Assembly: GCA_029959085.1 (NCBI GenBank)
Contig: JARWIR010000027.1
Location: 7,316,001 to 7,380,000 of the forward strand
Length of the DNA: 64,000 nt
Origin: Nemophila menziesii
Taxonomy: Eukaryota; Streptophyta; Magnoliopsida; Boraginales; Hydrophyllaceae
Direction: 5' to 3'
The stretch's first letter is position 1, and the number at the start of each line of letters is the position of its first letter. The notes below the pieces were generated by a model, which was not told the DNA's origin, did not search any database, and saw only the letters and a list, made by a program, of their open reading frames with translations. Made by a program: the position numbers and the translations under genes. This document shows, one piece after another, positions 34,405 through 46,634 of this stretch.

Positions 34405-37400
34405 TTAGCCTATCCCTAATTTGCTAAAAGCCGAAGATAAATCGAAAATACTAAATGTATTCCGATTAACAAAAATTGTTGCGTGCCTAGCCTCCTTCGC
34501 CAATTTATCCGCATTCCTGTTAAGCTTTCTATTGATGTGTTTGAAATAAACTTGCCCAAGCTCTTCAGCGTTGTGGATAATTTTTTGTAGGATGGGTTGG
34601 ATGTTCCAACGAGCTGCTGACACCTGCTTTATACCTTGAATAACCTCAAGGTTATCTGAATGGATTGTTATTCTTTCCCCTGGAAAGTAAGCTCCTATTT
34701 GTGTTGCTCTAAGGACTGCTTCTGCTTCTCCTTCCAGTGCCGAATTACAATCTATTGTAGTACTTTGTTTGATGGGTACTCCTTGTTCCTTTTGAGTTCC
34801 AACAACTGCAATTCCGGTAGGTTCCCATTTGTTTGAAAAAGATGCATCACAAAATAATGTTATGTCTTCCTCCTGTTCTTCACTATTTGTGTTCCTATTT
34901 TGTTCTTCTCTATTATTGAGTCCTTTGTAACCATCTCTAAGCCAGTTAATTCCGTGAATTTCTCGCATAAGTTTCTTGGAAGCAATATTAATTCCCGTAC
35001 CATCAACCGCAATTCCCTCATGTAAAGCTTTCATTTTTGCCTTCCATATGTTCCACAGATTTATCATTAAAAAATCTCTTACCACATTTTTGTCCCATCC
35101 CTTTTTTGTGTAAGATTTGATGATTTTCAAGAACCAGTCTTCAATTTTATCATCTTGTTCGTCCTGTATTTTGATCTGTAGAATAGATCCAGCCCACATA
35201 TCTTTGCACATCGTACAATGTAGAAGTATATGTTCTATATCTTCTTTCTCGTGATTACACCATAGGCAGTTTTTTGCATCTGCGCATTTTCTTCTATACA
35301 AATTATCTCTGGTTGGAATTGCATTATTGATAATTCGCCACATAAAGAGTTTTATTTGTTTTGGGATGTTTGAGTTCCATATAGTTTTCCATATTTTCGA
35401 TTCTTGCATGGCTCTAGTTTCAATTGTTGTGGCTTTATTGTTGTTCTGCTCCTCTGTCAGTACCTTATAAGCTGTTTTCGTATCATAATTTCCATTTTTG
35501 GAAAAAGGCCATATCAATTTGTCATACATACCATGTTCTTTAATCTTGGTTTTTTTAATGAGGTGAATTATAGGTGCCGGGAAAAGGTTATCCAGTCTTT
35601 CCAAATCCCATTCATTTTTGTCTTCTTTCATTAGTTCATTAACTTTCATGAGACAAGACCCTGTCGGTTTCTCTAACTCCCATTTAGTGTCTATCCACCT
35701 TTCATTCCAAATATTCGTATCTTTTCCATTTCCTATCATTTGTATTCCGTGTTTTTTGATAAAGTCTCTTCCTTCTATAATTCTAGCCCAACTCCAGGTC
35801 CTGCTTTGTCTAAGTTTACATGATAATAAGTTAGATTTATTGAAATATATACCTTTAAGGAGTTTCGCTGCAATGTTCTCCGGGTTGTGTATTAATCTCC
35901 ATGCTTGAGCCGCTAATAGGACCGTGTTCATCCTCTTACAATCTTTAAACCCTAGACCACCAATTAATTTGCTTACTGTGATTTTTTCCCATGCTATCCA
36001 ATGTATTCTGTTCCTTTCACCTGAATTCCACCAGAAATTAGAGATGGCTGAAATTAGTTTATTACAAAAAGAGATCGGGAAGGAAAAAATAGACATATAA
36101 TAGTTTGGTATGGCCTGGAGAATTGCTTTGATGAGAACTTCCTTTCCCCCTTCTGATAGTAATTTAGCTTTCCATCCTTCTGTATTTTTAAAGACTTTTT
36201 TTGCTATCCATTCTAGGGACTCCACTTTTGACCTCTTATGACATAGTGGGATCCCCAGATAGTATCCCAGGTCTTCGGTTTCTTTGATATTCATTTTTTT
36301 TATATCTCATCCTTAATTTCATTAGGAGTTTCTTTACTGAATATTATGGCCGATTTATGAAAATTAATTCGTTGTCCTGAGCCATTGCAATAAATATCTA
36401 GACATTCTTTAAAATGTTCGATCTCTGTACCATCCAAGTCTATAAAGAAAAGAGAATCATCTGCGAATAAAAGGTGTGAAATCATCGGGCAATTCCTATT
36501 GATTTTTATCCCATTAATCAGTTTACTAGAGATAAAGTGGTCAACTATACTAATGAGGGATTCAGTTAAAATAGAATAGAGAAAAGGGGAAAGTGGGTCA
36601 CCTTGTCTGAGCACTCTGCCTGGTTTAAAATTCTCGAGTCTCTCTCCGTTGATGTTAATGTGAAAAGAAATAGATGTAATACAGTTTTCTATCCATCTTA
36701 TCCATGTTTCGCAAAAACCTAATTTTCCCAAAACTTGAAGGAGAAAAGACCATCTTACCTGATCATATGCCTTAGCCATGTCAATTTTTTTGGCCGCCAA
36801 ATGTTTTTTATTTTTTCGCTTCTTATTCATAAAGAAAGATATTTCTTGTGCAATCATAATGTTGTCCTGTATTGCTCGACCTTTAATAAAAGCTGACTGT
36901 GTTGGAGATATAATGTTGTTCATAATTTCTCTTAATCTATTTGATAGAATTTTTGTAATAATTTTATATATGAAATTAACACAAGAGATTGGTCGAAAGT
37001 CACCAAGATCTTCTTGAATTATGCCTTTCGGAATGAGTGTTATCAGAGTATCGTTGATTGTTTCAACCAAGCAGTTATTTTTGAAGAAATCCATGATTAC
37101 ATGCACTACATCATTTTTAATAATATCCCAAAATTATTTATAGAACTTACCATTTAGTCCATCGGGCCCCAGTGCTTTAGAAGCTGATAATTCTCTAACT
37201 GCTCTCTCGATTTCTTCAATGTTTGGTATTTTTGTTAGCTCCTCGTTCATACTATCCGTTACTCGTGGTTTAATAAATTCTATGGCTTTTTTCATAGATT
37301 CCTCTTCCCCGATGTTTTCTTTAAAAAGATCTCTATAATAGTCTTGGAAACAATTTTTAATATTTTCAGAGTTATCTGTCCAATTTCCTTCTTTATTTTT

Positions 37401-38534
37401 AATTCTAGTTATTCTATTTAGTTTCCTTCTTTTTATAGTAGCTAAATGAAAGAATTTTGTATTTTTGTCACCATAAATTAACCAATTCTGTCTTGCCCTG
37501 TCACTCCAATATTTCTCTTCTTTCTCATATTCTTTTTTTATTGTTTCTTTTATTTCTTGTTCTTCTATGTTCGTATTATTATTATCTTTGATTTTGTTCA
37601 ATTCTATAAGTCTTTCTTGGAGTTTTTTGATTGTTTTTTCGTGGTTTTTGAAGTTTTCTAAGCTCCATTTGCTGAGTTCTTTTTTTGTGTAATCTCTTTT
37701 CTTAATATAATTAGGTATAGGAATTCTATCCTTTGGTATTTTCCAACTATCTTCTATAATTTTCTTGCAATTATCATTATCGAGCCATCTAGATTCAAAT
37801 TTGAAGTGTTTTTTCCCTATTTTCATATTTATATCAAAGTGAAGGAGTAAGGGTGAGTGATCCGACCCTATAGCCGGAGGAATATGAATTTGTGATCTTG
37901 GATATCTTTCCATCCATTCATAGGTTGCTAGTCCCCGATCAATTCTCGTCTTTACATTCTTTTCACCATCCATCCTGTTAGACCAAGTAAAAAAACATCC
38001 ATTAGAGTTAATTTCTGCTAAAGAATTATAATTAGTAAACTCAATAAAAGCGTTAATGTGATCCATATTGGCCTGATTCTTGCTTTGATTTTCCGTGATA
38101 TTGAGTATCTCGTTAAAATCTCCTAAGATTATCCAAGGTTCTTTAATCCCTTCGCTCCATTTTGTAATCTCATTCCAAGTACCAAGTCTAAGTTTAAAAT
38201 CATTTGGAGCATGTATAAAGACAATGTAATAAGCAAACGACAATTCATTAATAAAAGTGATAACAAAGGAATTACAACTAAAAACAACTTGCAAACGCAC
38301 GTTAGAGTGCCACATGATCAAAAACCCTCCAGAATGGAAAGCACTTCCTGAGGGTTCAACAAAAAAGGAGTTTTCGTAACTAAACCGCACCAACACACCC
38401 TGAGAGTCCACTTCTCTCAGCATCGTTTCACAAAAAGCAACCACACTAGGACGAAATTGAGCCACCAACGAGCTTGCTCTGGATAATGTTAAGGGTGCTC
38501 GCAACCCTTGAACATTCCAAAACAAGGTCGTCAT
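34405..38534 (-). pseudogene. LINE-1 ORF2: endonuclease, reverse transcriptase, zf-RVT, RNase H
   Basis: The start is ATG at 38534 ('MTTLFWNVQGL'), 84 bp after ORF1 ends. The endonuclease (APE type) occupies about residues 1-240 with 'WNVQG', 'ETML', 'ILGDFNEI' and 'GSDHSPL'. RT (37106-36300 and onward) has 'KIDMAKAYDQVRW', 'LRQGDPLSP' and 'LLFADDSLFF'. A zf-RVT domain follows ('IPKQIKLFMWR...CLWCNHEKEDIEHILLHC'). The C-terminus is an RNase H fold with 'LFCDAS', 'EGEAEAV', 'IHSDN' and 'NRNADKLAKEA'. Two lesions are visible: an in-frame TAA at 37134-37136 and a frameshift in a run of seven or more A at about 36295-36302. Combined length is about 1,375 codons, a normal size. The enzyme nicks target DNA and copies LINE RNA there. 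Confidence 0.9.
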
Positions 38535-38617
38535 ATTGCTTTCGCGGCTTTTTTGGAGTTGCCGCCTCCTTTATTATTACTAAAAGTCTCCTCTTCATCC
38601 TCAAAAGCGTCAGCATA

Positions 38618-41042
38618 TTAGAAATTCATATTGTGATCTTCTCCACCTCCTTCATAGTCCTTCTTAAAATAGTTCTCGCTACTCTCGAAGTTTCCTTCAT
38701 CCTCCCCTTCAGGTTCGAATTGCGAGTCATATTCATCTATAAGTTTTGAAGTATTATCCAGCTCCTTGCCTTTCCCTTTTTGAATATTATCTCTTTCCTC
38801 TCCTTCTTTCTCATTTTCCAGTATACTAAACTGATTTTTGTTAACGAAATCTTCAATAGGATCAATAACTCTCAATTTCTTAAAATTACCAGCCATTTTT
38901 GAGTTAACCTCCCCGCTACTTGCCTCCATACGAATACCTTTACCATCTCTTCTCCTTTTAATTGTTTGTTGTGTGTTTGATGAGGTGTCCATATTTTGGT
39001 CCGAGGTATTGCTTTGATTTGCCACGTATTTGCCTTTCAGTTTTCTCATTTCTTCTTCAAAAGCCAATAGTGCTGCTCGAATATTTCCTTCATTACCGTC
39101 TTCTCCTTCAGCTGTGATCCCATGATTCCTCTTAAAAGCCTCCATTTTTAAAGTTGATTCGTGTAATTCATTTCGAAGGTCATGAATCTGCTTGTTCAAG
39201 TTCTCCCATTCCTGATCTTCTTTCTCTTTTTCCTCATCCTCATGGATTTGGTTTTTTGCTTTACTCGTACTACCTTTTTTTTGTATAGTTGAACTTGCTT
39301 AGAATATCCCCATCTTCTGAATTGATTTGAATGCTCCTGATTGGATTATTGCTCCTAGCATTAGGACCTGCATTCTTAACACACTTATCACTATATAAGT
39401 AGTTAGTAAATTCGCCATTTATTTTTATATGAAGTCCATATATAGGATTAAAGGGAGGGAATTTCGCCACGTTATCAATACTCCATGAAACTTTCCTGCG
39501 CTCATCTACCACTTGTTTTATGCTTTTTACTGGACAGTCCCCGTATTGATGACTGATTTTTCCACACCTAAAGCATAAGAGTCCTGTATTCTCGTATTGA
39601 AAGACCATCCATGCCGCTCCTTCTTCTTGATAGAGATATGTTCCAGGGGGAAGGGGGTATTTAGTGTTGAACTTAGCTCGAAACCTCAATACCTTGACAT
39701 CACAATTCTGTGAAGTGGGAAAATCAACAGCTTCAATCTTGATAAAGCAAACTTCAAGCGCTTTCACTGTATCCATATTGTTTTGTTTGAACGCAAGACC
39801 TCTAACTTGAACCCATATTGAGGAGTATTCCATAGCAAGCTCGTTGAAGTCCACCACCAAAGGCCACATGGTCATGCTCAGGTGTAATTTTTGATAAAGG
39901 CCAGGCCGCATTTCCCAAACACGCTTGAATTCTCTTTCATTAAAAATCTCGAGCTTGAACATATTATCCTTGACATCTGTTAGTCTATAATGCCCTTGAA
40001 TGCCCCATCTATCCTCAATGAAGTTCCTAAGCTGAACAGCATAAATTTGAGAAGTACCAATTGCTTTTATCAAAATGGCTTTCTCTTCTTTCATGCTTTC
40101 AGAAAGTCTAGCCTTCGAGCCAATATGGATAACCCCCGGCTTTCGAGCTTTATGATCATTCAGTGGTATAATGGGGAGTGCATGATGTTCTCTAGTTACC
40201 ATTTTAAGACCTGCACAGACAGAGACAGTAACCACAACCCAGAGTAGAAGCCTAGAACGGGAAAATGAGATTGTGATATCGGACTGTGAGTGTAAGAAGG
40301 ATAAAGCAAAGCAGTATGGGAGAGAAGAGAGGTAGAATTGAAAGGGGAAAGAGTGAGAGAATGTGGGATACCAAACCACATAGCCAAGTTTAAATAGACC
40401 TCCAGTAAAACCTTCCTCGATAGCCTTCTTGAGATCACAAATCATAGCTGGGTTGTATCTTTGAGTGCTTTGATTATTGAAAAGGTCTATTGAGCAACTA
40501 TTATCTCTGTTTTCCTTTATTACATAATTACCTAACCTCATAATTGATTTTGGAAATCCCAATCTGCAGCAACTCTCTTTGGTTGGCCATCCACGTCGTG
40601 TTAAATTAGCACGCCTATTATCATCTCTTCGTCTCCCCGATACACTTTCCTTACTAGTCCAAATTGAAACCTGCACGGAAAGACATCCAAAGAGATAAAA
40701 CAAAAAAGTTAAAGCATGTTTAACCTCGGTAATCAAAATTTCTTGGTCTGCAAGAGATTGGATATCGAGGAGTCCGCTCAAAAGTTTTAGATCTTTTTTA
40801 TTATCATCATTACTAGCTTCGATCTCCCCGAAATACCAGCTGATAAGATTTTGGCCAATAGAAGCTTTTTGCTTCCGATTGAAAACCCTTTTCCCCAAAT
40901 TAACTTTAGAAAGCCCTAATAATTCCCCCAAATCACCATCTGCCGAGACCCCCATTCCAAGAGAAGATGAAGAGTGATGCGTGTGGAGAAACAACACACG
41001 TGAAGAGAGATCACCACCGAAATGATGGTGCACCAGAAGCAA
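38618..41042 (-). pseudogene. LINE-1 ORF1: DUF4283 and CCHC knuckle RNA-binding protein
   Basis: The likely start is ATG at 40202 ('MVTREHHALP'). A DUF4283-like region follows ('VKDNMFKLEIFNEREFKRVW ... YSSIWVQVRGL') and then a CCHC knuckle 'CFRCGKISHQYGDC'. A run of eight A at about 39273-39280 shifts the frame, ending the first part at 39270. The sense frame continues to 38618 with a coiled-coil-like stretch ('LNKQIHDLRNELHESTLKME') and a charged tail. Upstream of 40202 the same frame stays open for 280 more codons to 41042, with no recognised domain ('MGVSADGDLGELLGLSKVNL'). That may be translated or be 5' leader. The protein would bind LINE RNA as a chaperone. Confidence 0.85.
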
Positions 41043-41108
41043 GAAATTTTTTTGGCGAGAGAGCGTATTTTTAGAGAGAGAAAAAAATCAATGTGTATTT
41101 TCTTTACT

Positions 41109-42502
41109 TAGCCTTTCATTTATTAATAATTATCTCACTTTCATATTTACTAATATATTTTTTAAAATCTAATTAGTCATCCTATAACATTGCACGTGTA
41201 ATGACCACTAAATTTCTACTTTCCATATTGCAACATACCTGATGACTAATGTAATGGAATTATGAATAGCATTTGTATCCTCTATACATTAACACATGGT
41301 TTACCAATCTTATGACTAAGCTTATCAAACTATCTCTATATATATTCATGTATTAATATTGAGATAAAACACTACGCTACATTTTAAAGTTCAAATTTAA
41401 TATATAATTATTATTATAAACAAATATTATTTATAGGTTATTAAAATATAAAGCTAGTCTTAATTGTAAATAGCGAGTATTTCTAAAGATGGGAAGTTAC
41501 CGTGATCTCGGTTAAAAAAGCGGCCACTTAATAATTACCCGTTAATAGCCTCTTTTTCAGGTGAGGGTTTAAATAATATTTAATATGTTTATCTTTAACC
41601 CTATTTTAAATTATTCAGTAATATATTTAATTCAATGATTTTGGACTTTACGTGTTATAATATTATCTCGTTATTACTGGATTATTACTGGATTGATTGT
41701 ATTATTTCGTTATCATAGAATTAATTGTATATTTGGGATAGCACGGCCTACTTTGTCGTCTATCCATTAATTGTTAATTGTTATCGTTGTTGAATCGACC
41801 TACTTAGTCAATTCATATTTGATATTTGATATATCTATCAATCGATTGTTCGACATGATACAATCGTGTTGCACTGGGCGGCAGCAGGCTTGCCAGGGTT
41901 AACAAGACTATCATGATCTATTCCCACCTGGCGCATGTGACGGAGAGTTCCTTGGCCAGTGGGTCGTAGGTTCGGTTTACCCGCGGTATTCCCAGTGGGA
42001 GATAAGGGATCGAGTATTGCGGCGGGAGTCATAAGGGAAAGACCACAGTATCCTTTGCAACGTGATTATTACTTGCTAGTGTATATCGCTTGTTGGGTAG
42101 TATGGGCTGCCTAGTTTGCAATATACACTTATCTGATCTATTTATTTATCGCTTTATAAATGTTTAATTTATATTCAGACCTATACCAGTTCAATGACAG
42201 CGTCTTAAATATAATTACTCCCCCTAGGTTAAAGTTTACATATGACCATTATTTACTTTCTCACCGAGCTAGTGGAAGCTCACCCCTCTTTCCCCACCCT
42301 TTCAGGTGTTAGATAACTTAAGGATTTGGGTAGTGGTCGGTAGCCTAGGAGCAACTTGAAGAAGAAAATTTTTGTATTTAACTTGTAATTATTTATTTTA
42401 AATCATGTAATGTAATGTAATAGATAGCTAATAATTGTAATAAAATGTACATTTATATATTTTAATTTAGATAAATAGTCGCGTTTTTTTTTGGGCGTGA
42501 CA
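41109..42502 (+). repeat. 3' LTR of the Tekay-like element, second piece
   Basis: Continues the LTR after the LINE and ends GGGCGTGACA at 42502. With 34144-34353 it makes 1604 bp, against 1620 for the 5' LTR; small indels include GTG missing near 42002 and fewer ATGTA units near 42410. Confidence 0.93.
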
Positions 42503-43983
42503 CTTTCACCCTAGACAAGCACGATACTTCAAGTATTACAGGACGTATGCAAGTTTTAATGATATGTTGAATTTGTTCTCAGGGACTTAGTGTGTTATAC
42601 GAATGGGTAAATAAATTCGAGTAAGAAGCAATTAATTAAAAGACAGAAAATAAAGGAAATAAATTCGAGATTAACGATTAAACTAAGGAAAATTAAAGAC
42701 AATAAATTAAATACGAAGAAATATAGATGAGAGGTATAGCTTAGGTTTTGCTAGTATGCACTAATCTTTCTAATTCTTTCTATCAAGTCTAGTTAATAAG
42801 GAGATAATTAGCTTTTAGATACTTAGTCAGGATTCTAAATTCCCATACCTTAGACCATGAGAGCGACTAAGGGGGCTACGGACACACCACGAGGCTGGTA
42901 TAAATAGGGTTTTCCTACGCTACTATGGCCCTAAGCAATCAATTTCCAAACATGGTGATAGTGGTTAAATTATACCCTAATGACTATCTAGTTAGAATTA
43001 GTGTTGTCAAGACCAATATCGACACTAGACGTTATGTGGTGTTTCAATAATTAGACACCTAGCTAAGGTGGTCATCTAACTACTATTACGGTAATCCTAA
43101 ACGTTGCGCACCGCAAGGAAAACAGTCATTAAATCAAAACACATAAACAAATATATAGGTAAGAAGTTAATATCAGATTAAAACATATAATTACCAAAAA
43201 AACTTAGATAGAAATAACATAGAATTCATAGATTATACATGATGAAAAACCCAAGCTATGGGAAAATTAGTTCATACCTGAAGGAAATAATAAGGAAATA
43301 ATAAAAGACTTCATCTTGCTCTCTACAATAATTCTGATGATAAAAGAACCTAAAGACTAAATACTATGAGGAATAGATGATTTATAAGTGATATAAGGGT
43401 GTATTTATAGGTGTATAGAAGCCCTAATTCGTTTTCTTGAAGGAGAAGGTAAGTAGCGGACTCCTAGCCCAACTCAAATCCGTAACCCTAAAATATGAAA
43501 TCAGGCCCGTTTTCGTTTTGGTCCTAACAGTTTCAATTCTTATCCATTTGACGCATATGAGTAGTCGAAATTCATCGTATCGGAAAGATATTTAACTTTG
43601 CTCTTGACCGTTTCTCCAGATTCCCCACCGATTTTGAGATATAAGCTGATTTATGGTTGTGGGTGGTGGAAATTCAGATTTATGGCAGCTTTTCCTTTTC
43701 CATATTTTAGCTTTTCTTTCCTTATCTCCAATTTCCATGCTTATCGTCTTTCCATATCTCTTAGTCTTTGACTTGGATTCTAATTAACCTCCATAATTAT
43801 CTTTAAAATTTAACACTAAATAAATAATTAAACCCAATATGCTCTAAAAATAATAATTCATGAAATCAAGACTAGAAATAGGAAAGTGTAGTATTTCTCA
43901 AGAAAATCGACTAGAAAGACTTCTAAATCACTAAAAATGATGTCTCATCCTAATATTAATTCATCACAAATGAGGATACATCA
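42503..43983 (-). mobile_element. 5' LTR of the Athila-like element, outer piece (copy C)
   Basis: Resumes with CTTTCACCCTAGACAAGCAC, exactly where 32031 broke off, and ends GGATACATCA at 43983 (TGATGTATCC on minus). It shares length, TATA position (GTATTTATAG, about 43401) and order of blocks with copies A, B, D and E. The outer flank (CATAT) does not match the ACCGC outside copy B. Confidence 0.85.
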
Positions 43984-45073
43984 CATATTGTTTGTAAATT
44001 AATGATAGAAAATAGTAGACCATAGAGTTAATGTAAAACGTAACTTGAATGCATGCAAACACTAGATAATAGATAGGAAAAATTAATGAACAATGTAAAA
44101 TAAGTAAAGCTTGTATTTGGTAAGAATGAGTGGTGTGTAGAACGTGAGATCTAAATGAGTAGGGAACCCACTTAGTTATGAACTAAAGGTGAACTATGTA
44201 ACTAGGAAAATGATAGAGGCAGTTCTTTGTTAGCCACTTGAGACCTTTTTAGCTTTCTAACCCGTGATTAAATGGTATATCCTTCTTAGCCCCATTTTTT
44301 AGCCTTTAAGCCTTTCTTTTGAAGCCACATTATAAGTCTATTCTTTAGATGTTAGGACTATACCATATGACCCGCACTTGAATCACGCTAATTTAAGACT
44401 AGTTGTCTTTGAGCTTGAGTTTGGGGTGAGGGAATCAGTTATTACATATGTTGGGTATATTTGTGATGTGCATGAATGATTATGCACTTTATTGTAAATT
44501 CCTTTGCCGATTTCTGAGAAGCGGGAAAGGAATACTTTTATCACATTGATAGGTTTGGGTATATTTAGGGACGCTAATTTAGTGCGTCAAGTGAGTGAGA
44601 TCATATGTGAGTGTAAACTCAGCTCAGAACATTTTGTTGAAGGCTAGTGAGGAGAGAGCCAAAAACTCACTTCTCATTATCCAAATGTACCATACCGTCC
44701 CTAAGCCTACGCTAAAACCGAAAAGACCTCGTGATTCTTAGGTACATAGTGAATTAACAATTCTACTAATAGGTAGTAAGTTAAATGGAGCGTTCAAAGC
44801 GAGTGAGGCTCGATGAACACCCTATAGCCACCATATTGAGATTAGTATAAGTGTAACCTTCTAGCATTGTGAAATTAATTTTGGGTTGATGTTATTTGTG
44901 TTTGATTTTGAATTATAGGTGTATGTGTATATTAATTCCTCATACTATATGAGATTTGTTTTAAATCATGCTTTAGGTATTATTTACCAGACTCTGCATT
45001 TCTGCTTTAACCGAAGGCCTTTGTTTTTATTTTACTTTGTCGGGACGACAAAGGTTTGAGTTTGGGGTCTTGA
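43984..45073 (+). mobile_element. 3' internal remnant of a plus-strand Athila-like element
   Basis: Non-coding. It aligns by eye with the reverse complement of 24994-26240 and ends with the polypurine tract GAGTTTGGGGTCT at 45061-45073. Everything upstream (gag to pol) is missing at the junction with copy C at 43983. Confidence 0.8.
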
Positions 45074-46634
45074 TGTTTCCCGTTTTGTTATAAATATTAG
45101 CCCTTAGAAGACATCATTTTAGGTGAATATTTGACTTATTTGATAGAATTTTAGGCTTATTGCGTTATATTTCATTTTCTCCCCTTGGTTTTACGATATT
45201 TTACTTTTAGAGCTTTTGTACATTAATTTGTTTGTTTTTAGTGCAAAGTCCTTAGGTCCATGGATTCTAGGGATCACCAATACAAGGAGGAGAAATGGGA
45301 ATTAAACTCTTAGATCGAGCGGAGGAGTCAAATGAAAGAAAAGACTAGAAAAGCTGCAAATCTGGAAGACTGTTACTAATTTCTAATTTTGAGCCACTTA
45401 GTCACTGATTCAGCCTTGAAGCCCTGAAATAATGAAGTTGCGCTTTTAAGTTAGGAAGATTTAGGGACTGGAATCAGGTGATTTGGGGTTGTTACGCAAA
45501 AGTTAAGGTTGTTTTACAAACAGCTTACACTAGTTACGGGAATTGAAGATTGGATTTGGGCTTTTTATTATTTTAATTATATACATTAAGTAAAAAGCTC
45601 ATTCCTCCTTTTTATTATAAATAGACCTTTAGACCTCCATCAGAACAGACAGTTTCATTATACGTTTAAAATTAAAAGAGAGAAGTCAAGAGCAGAAAGT
45701 AGAAGAGAAGCTAGAGATGGAAGGATTTCCTTTCTTCCAACAACAGTCAATCCAACGCCCTAATTAGGTATTTTATTTTATTTTTGTAATTTAGGATGAT
45801 GTCTTTTATTTATTTTATTTCAGTTTTTAATTTGAACATAAGCTAAATCATTTAGTACTTGAGAATCGCTATATGGGTTAAACCCTAATCTATTTAATTT
45901 ATGTTTTCTGAACTTGAGATTTAATTTATTAATTTAAATTTGGTATTTTTTGTTGACTATTATTTTATGCTTGTTTACTATATTTAATCTGATCAATTAG
46001 AAATATGTTTTAGTAATTAGGCTATTCACTTTAGTGGCGAAGTGATCACCTTGACGGGGGGTTTAATTGCAAACCTAAATAATAGACGCGTAGTATTCGT
46101 CAATGACCCTGGCGGGCTTGACTAACCATGCAGCCAATGAAGTAAGAGACTTAACCGTTCGAATTTAGATATAATCGCCCTGACGGGGTTTATAGTACTA
46201 TAGGATAGCTCCTAAGTCCACTCTGGCGGGGGTTAGGAGAGATTAGAGTCCCAACTAGCACAATAATACCAAATTAGCCCTTAAACAAAAGCATTAATTA
46301 GATAGATTTAGGTGAAACCCTTGCGAGACTCAAATACCCTTTTATTCTTCCATCCAATCTTATTTACTTGCATTATTTTTTCCAGTTAATTAAATTAGTA
46401 CTTTATTTTATTACATCTTTAGTTCATAGAAAAAACCAAACAAAAATCTTATCACTTATTTTTTTTGTTTTACAATTACTCCTACTATTTGATTAATACT
46501 TGTGTTATAACTATCCGTCCATGCGAACGAAACTGAATTTATCGGAGTATTACTTTGACAACCGTGCACTTGCGGTCTGTGGGTCCTAGTTCTTTATTGC
46601 ATTATTTTATAACACCCCAGGACCCCCAGGACCA
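45074..46634 (+). mobile_element. 3' LTR of the plus-strand Athila-like element (copy E)
   Basis: 1561 bp, TGATGTTTCC...CCAGGACCA, preceded by the polypurine tract. A TATA box lies at about 45614-45622 (TTATAAATAG). It carries several GACGGGG or GGCGGG patches near 46056-46220 not obvious in the other copies. It ends inside an L1 reading frame; TTCAA (46635-46639) would be the right target duplication, but the left one is not in the window. Confidence 0.85.

Larger units (their letters stand above)
34354..41101 (-). mobile_element. Nearly full-length L1-type LINE with RNase H domain (LINE-1)
   Basis: A 6.75-kb element on the minus strand. Its 3' end is an oligo(T) at 34354-34360 on plus, and its 5' end lies at about 41101. 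The 7-bp duplication CTTTACT (34347-34353, 41102-41108) flanks it inside the 3' LTR of the Tekay-like element. ORF1 and ORF2 are both recognisable, with only one frameshift in ORF1, and one stop and one frameshift in ORF2. This is therefore the youngest or least damaged LINE in the window. Confidence 0.92.
32032..42502 (+). mobile_element. Tekay-like non-autonomous LTR element (inserted in the 5' LTR; itself hit by a LINE)
   Basis: Begins TGTAAAGCCCCG and ends GGGCGTGACA, and is flanked by CTTTC at 32027-32031 and 42503-42507. It has a 5' LTR (32032-33651), a 492-bp non-coding internal region and a 3' LTR (34144-34353 plus 41109-42502). Without the LINE it is about 3.7 kb. The two LTRs differ at only a few percent of positions by eye, so it is much younger than its host element. 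It encodes no protein. Confidence 0.92.
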
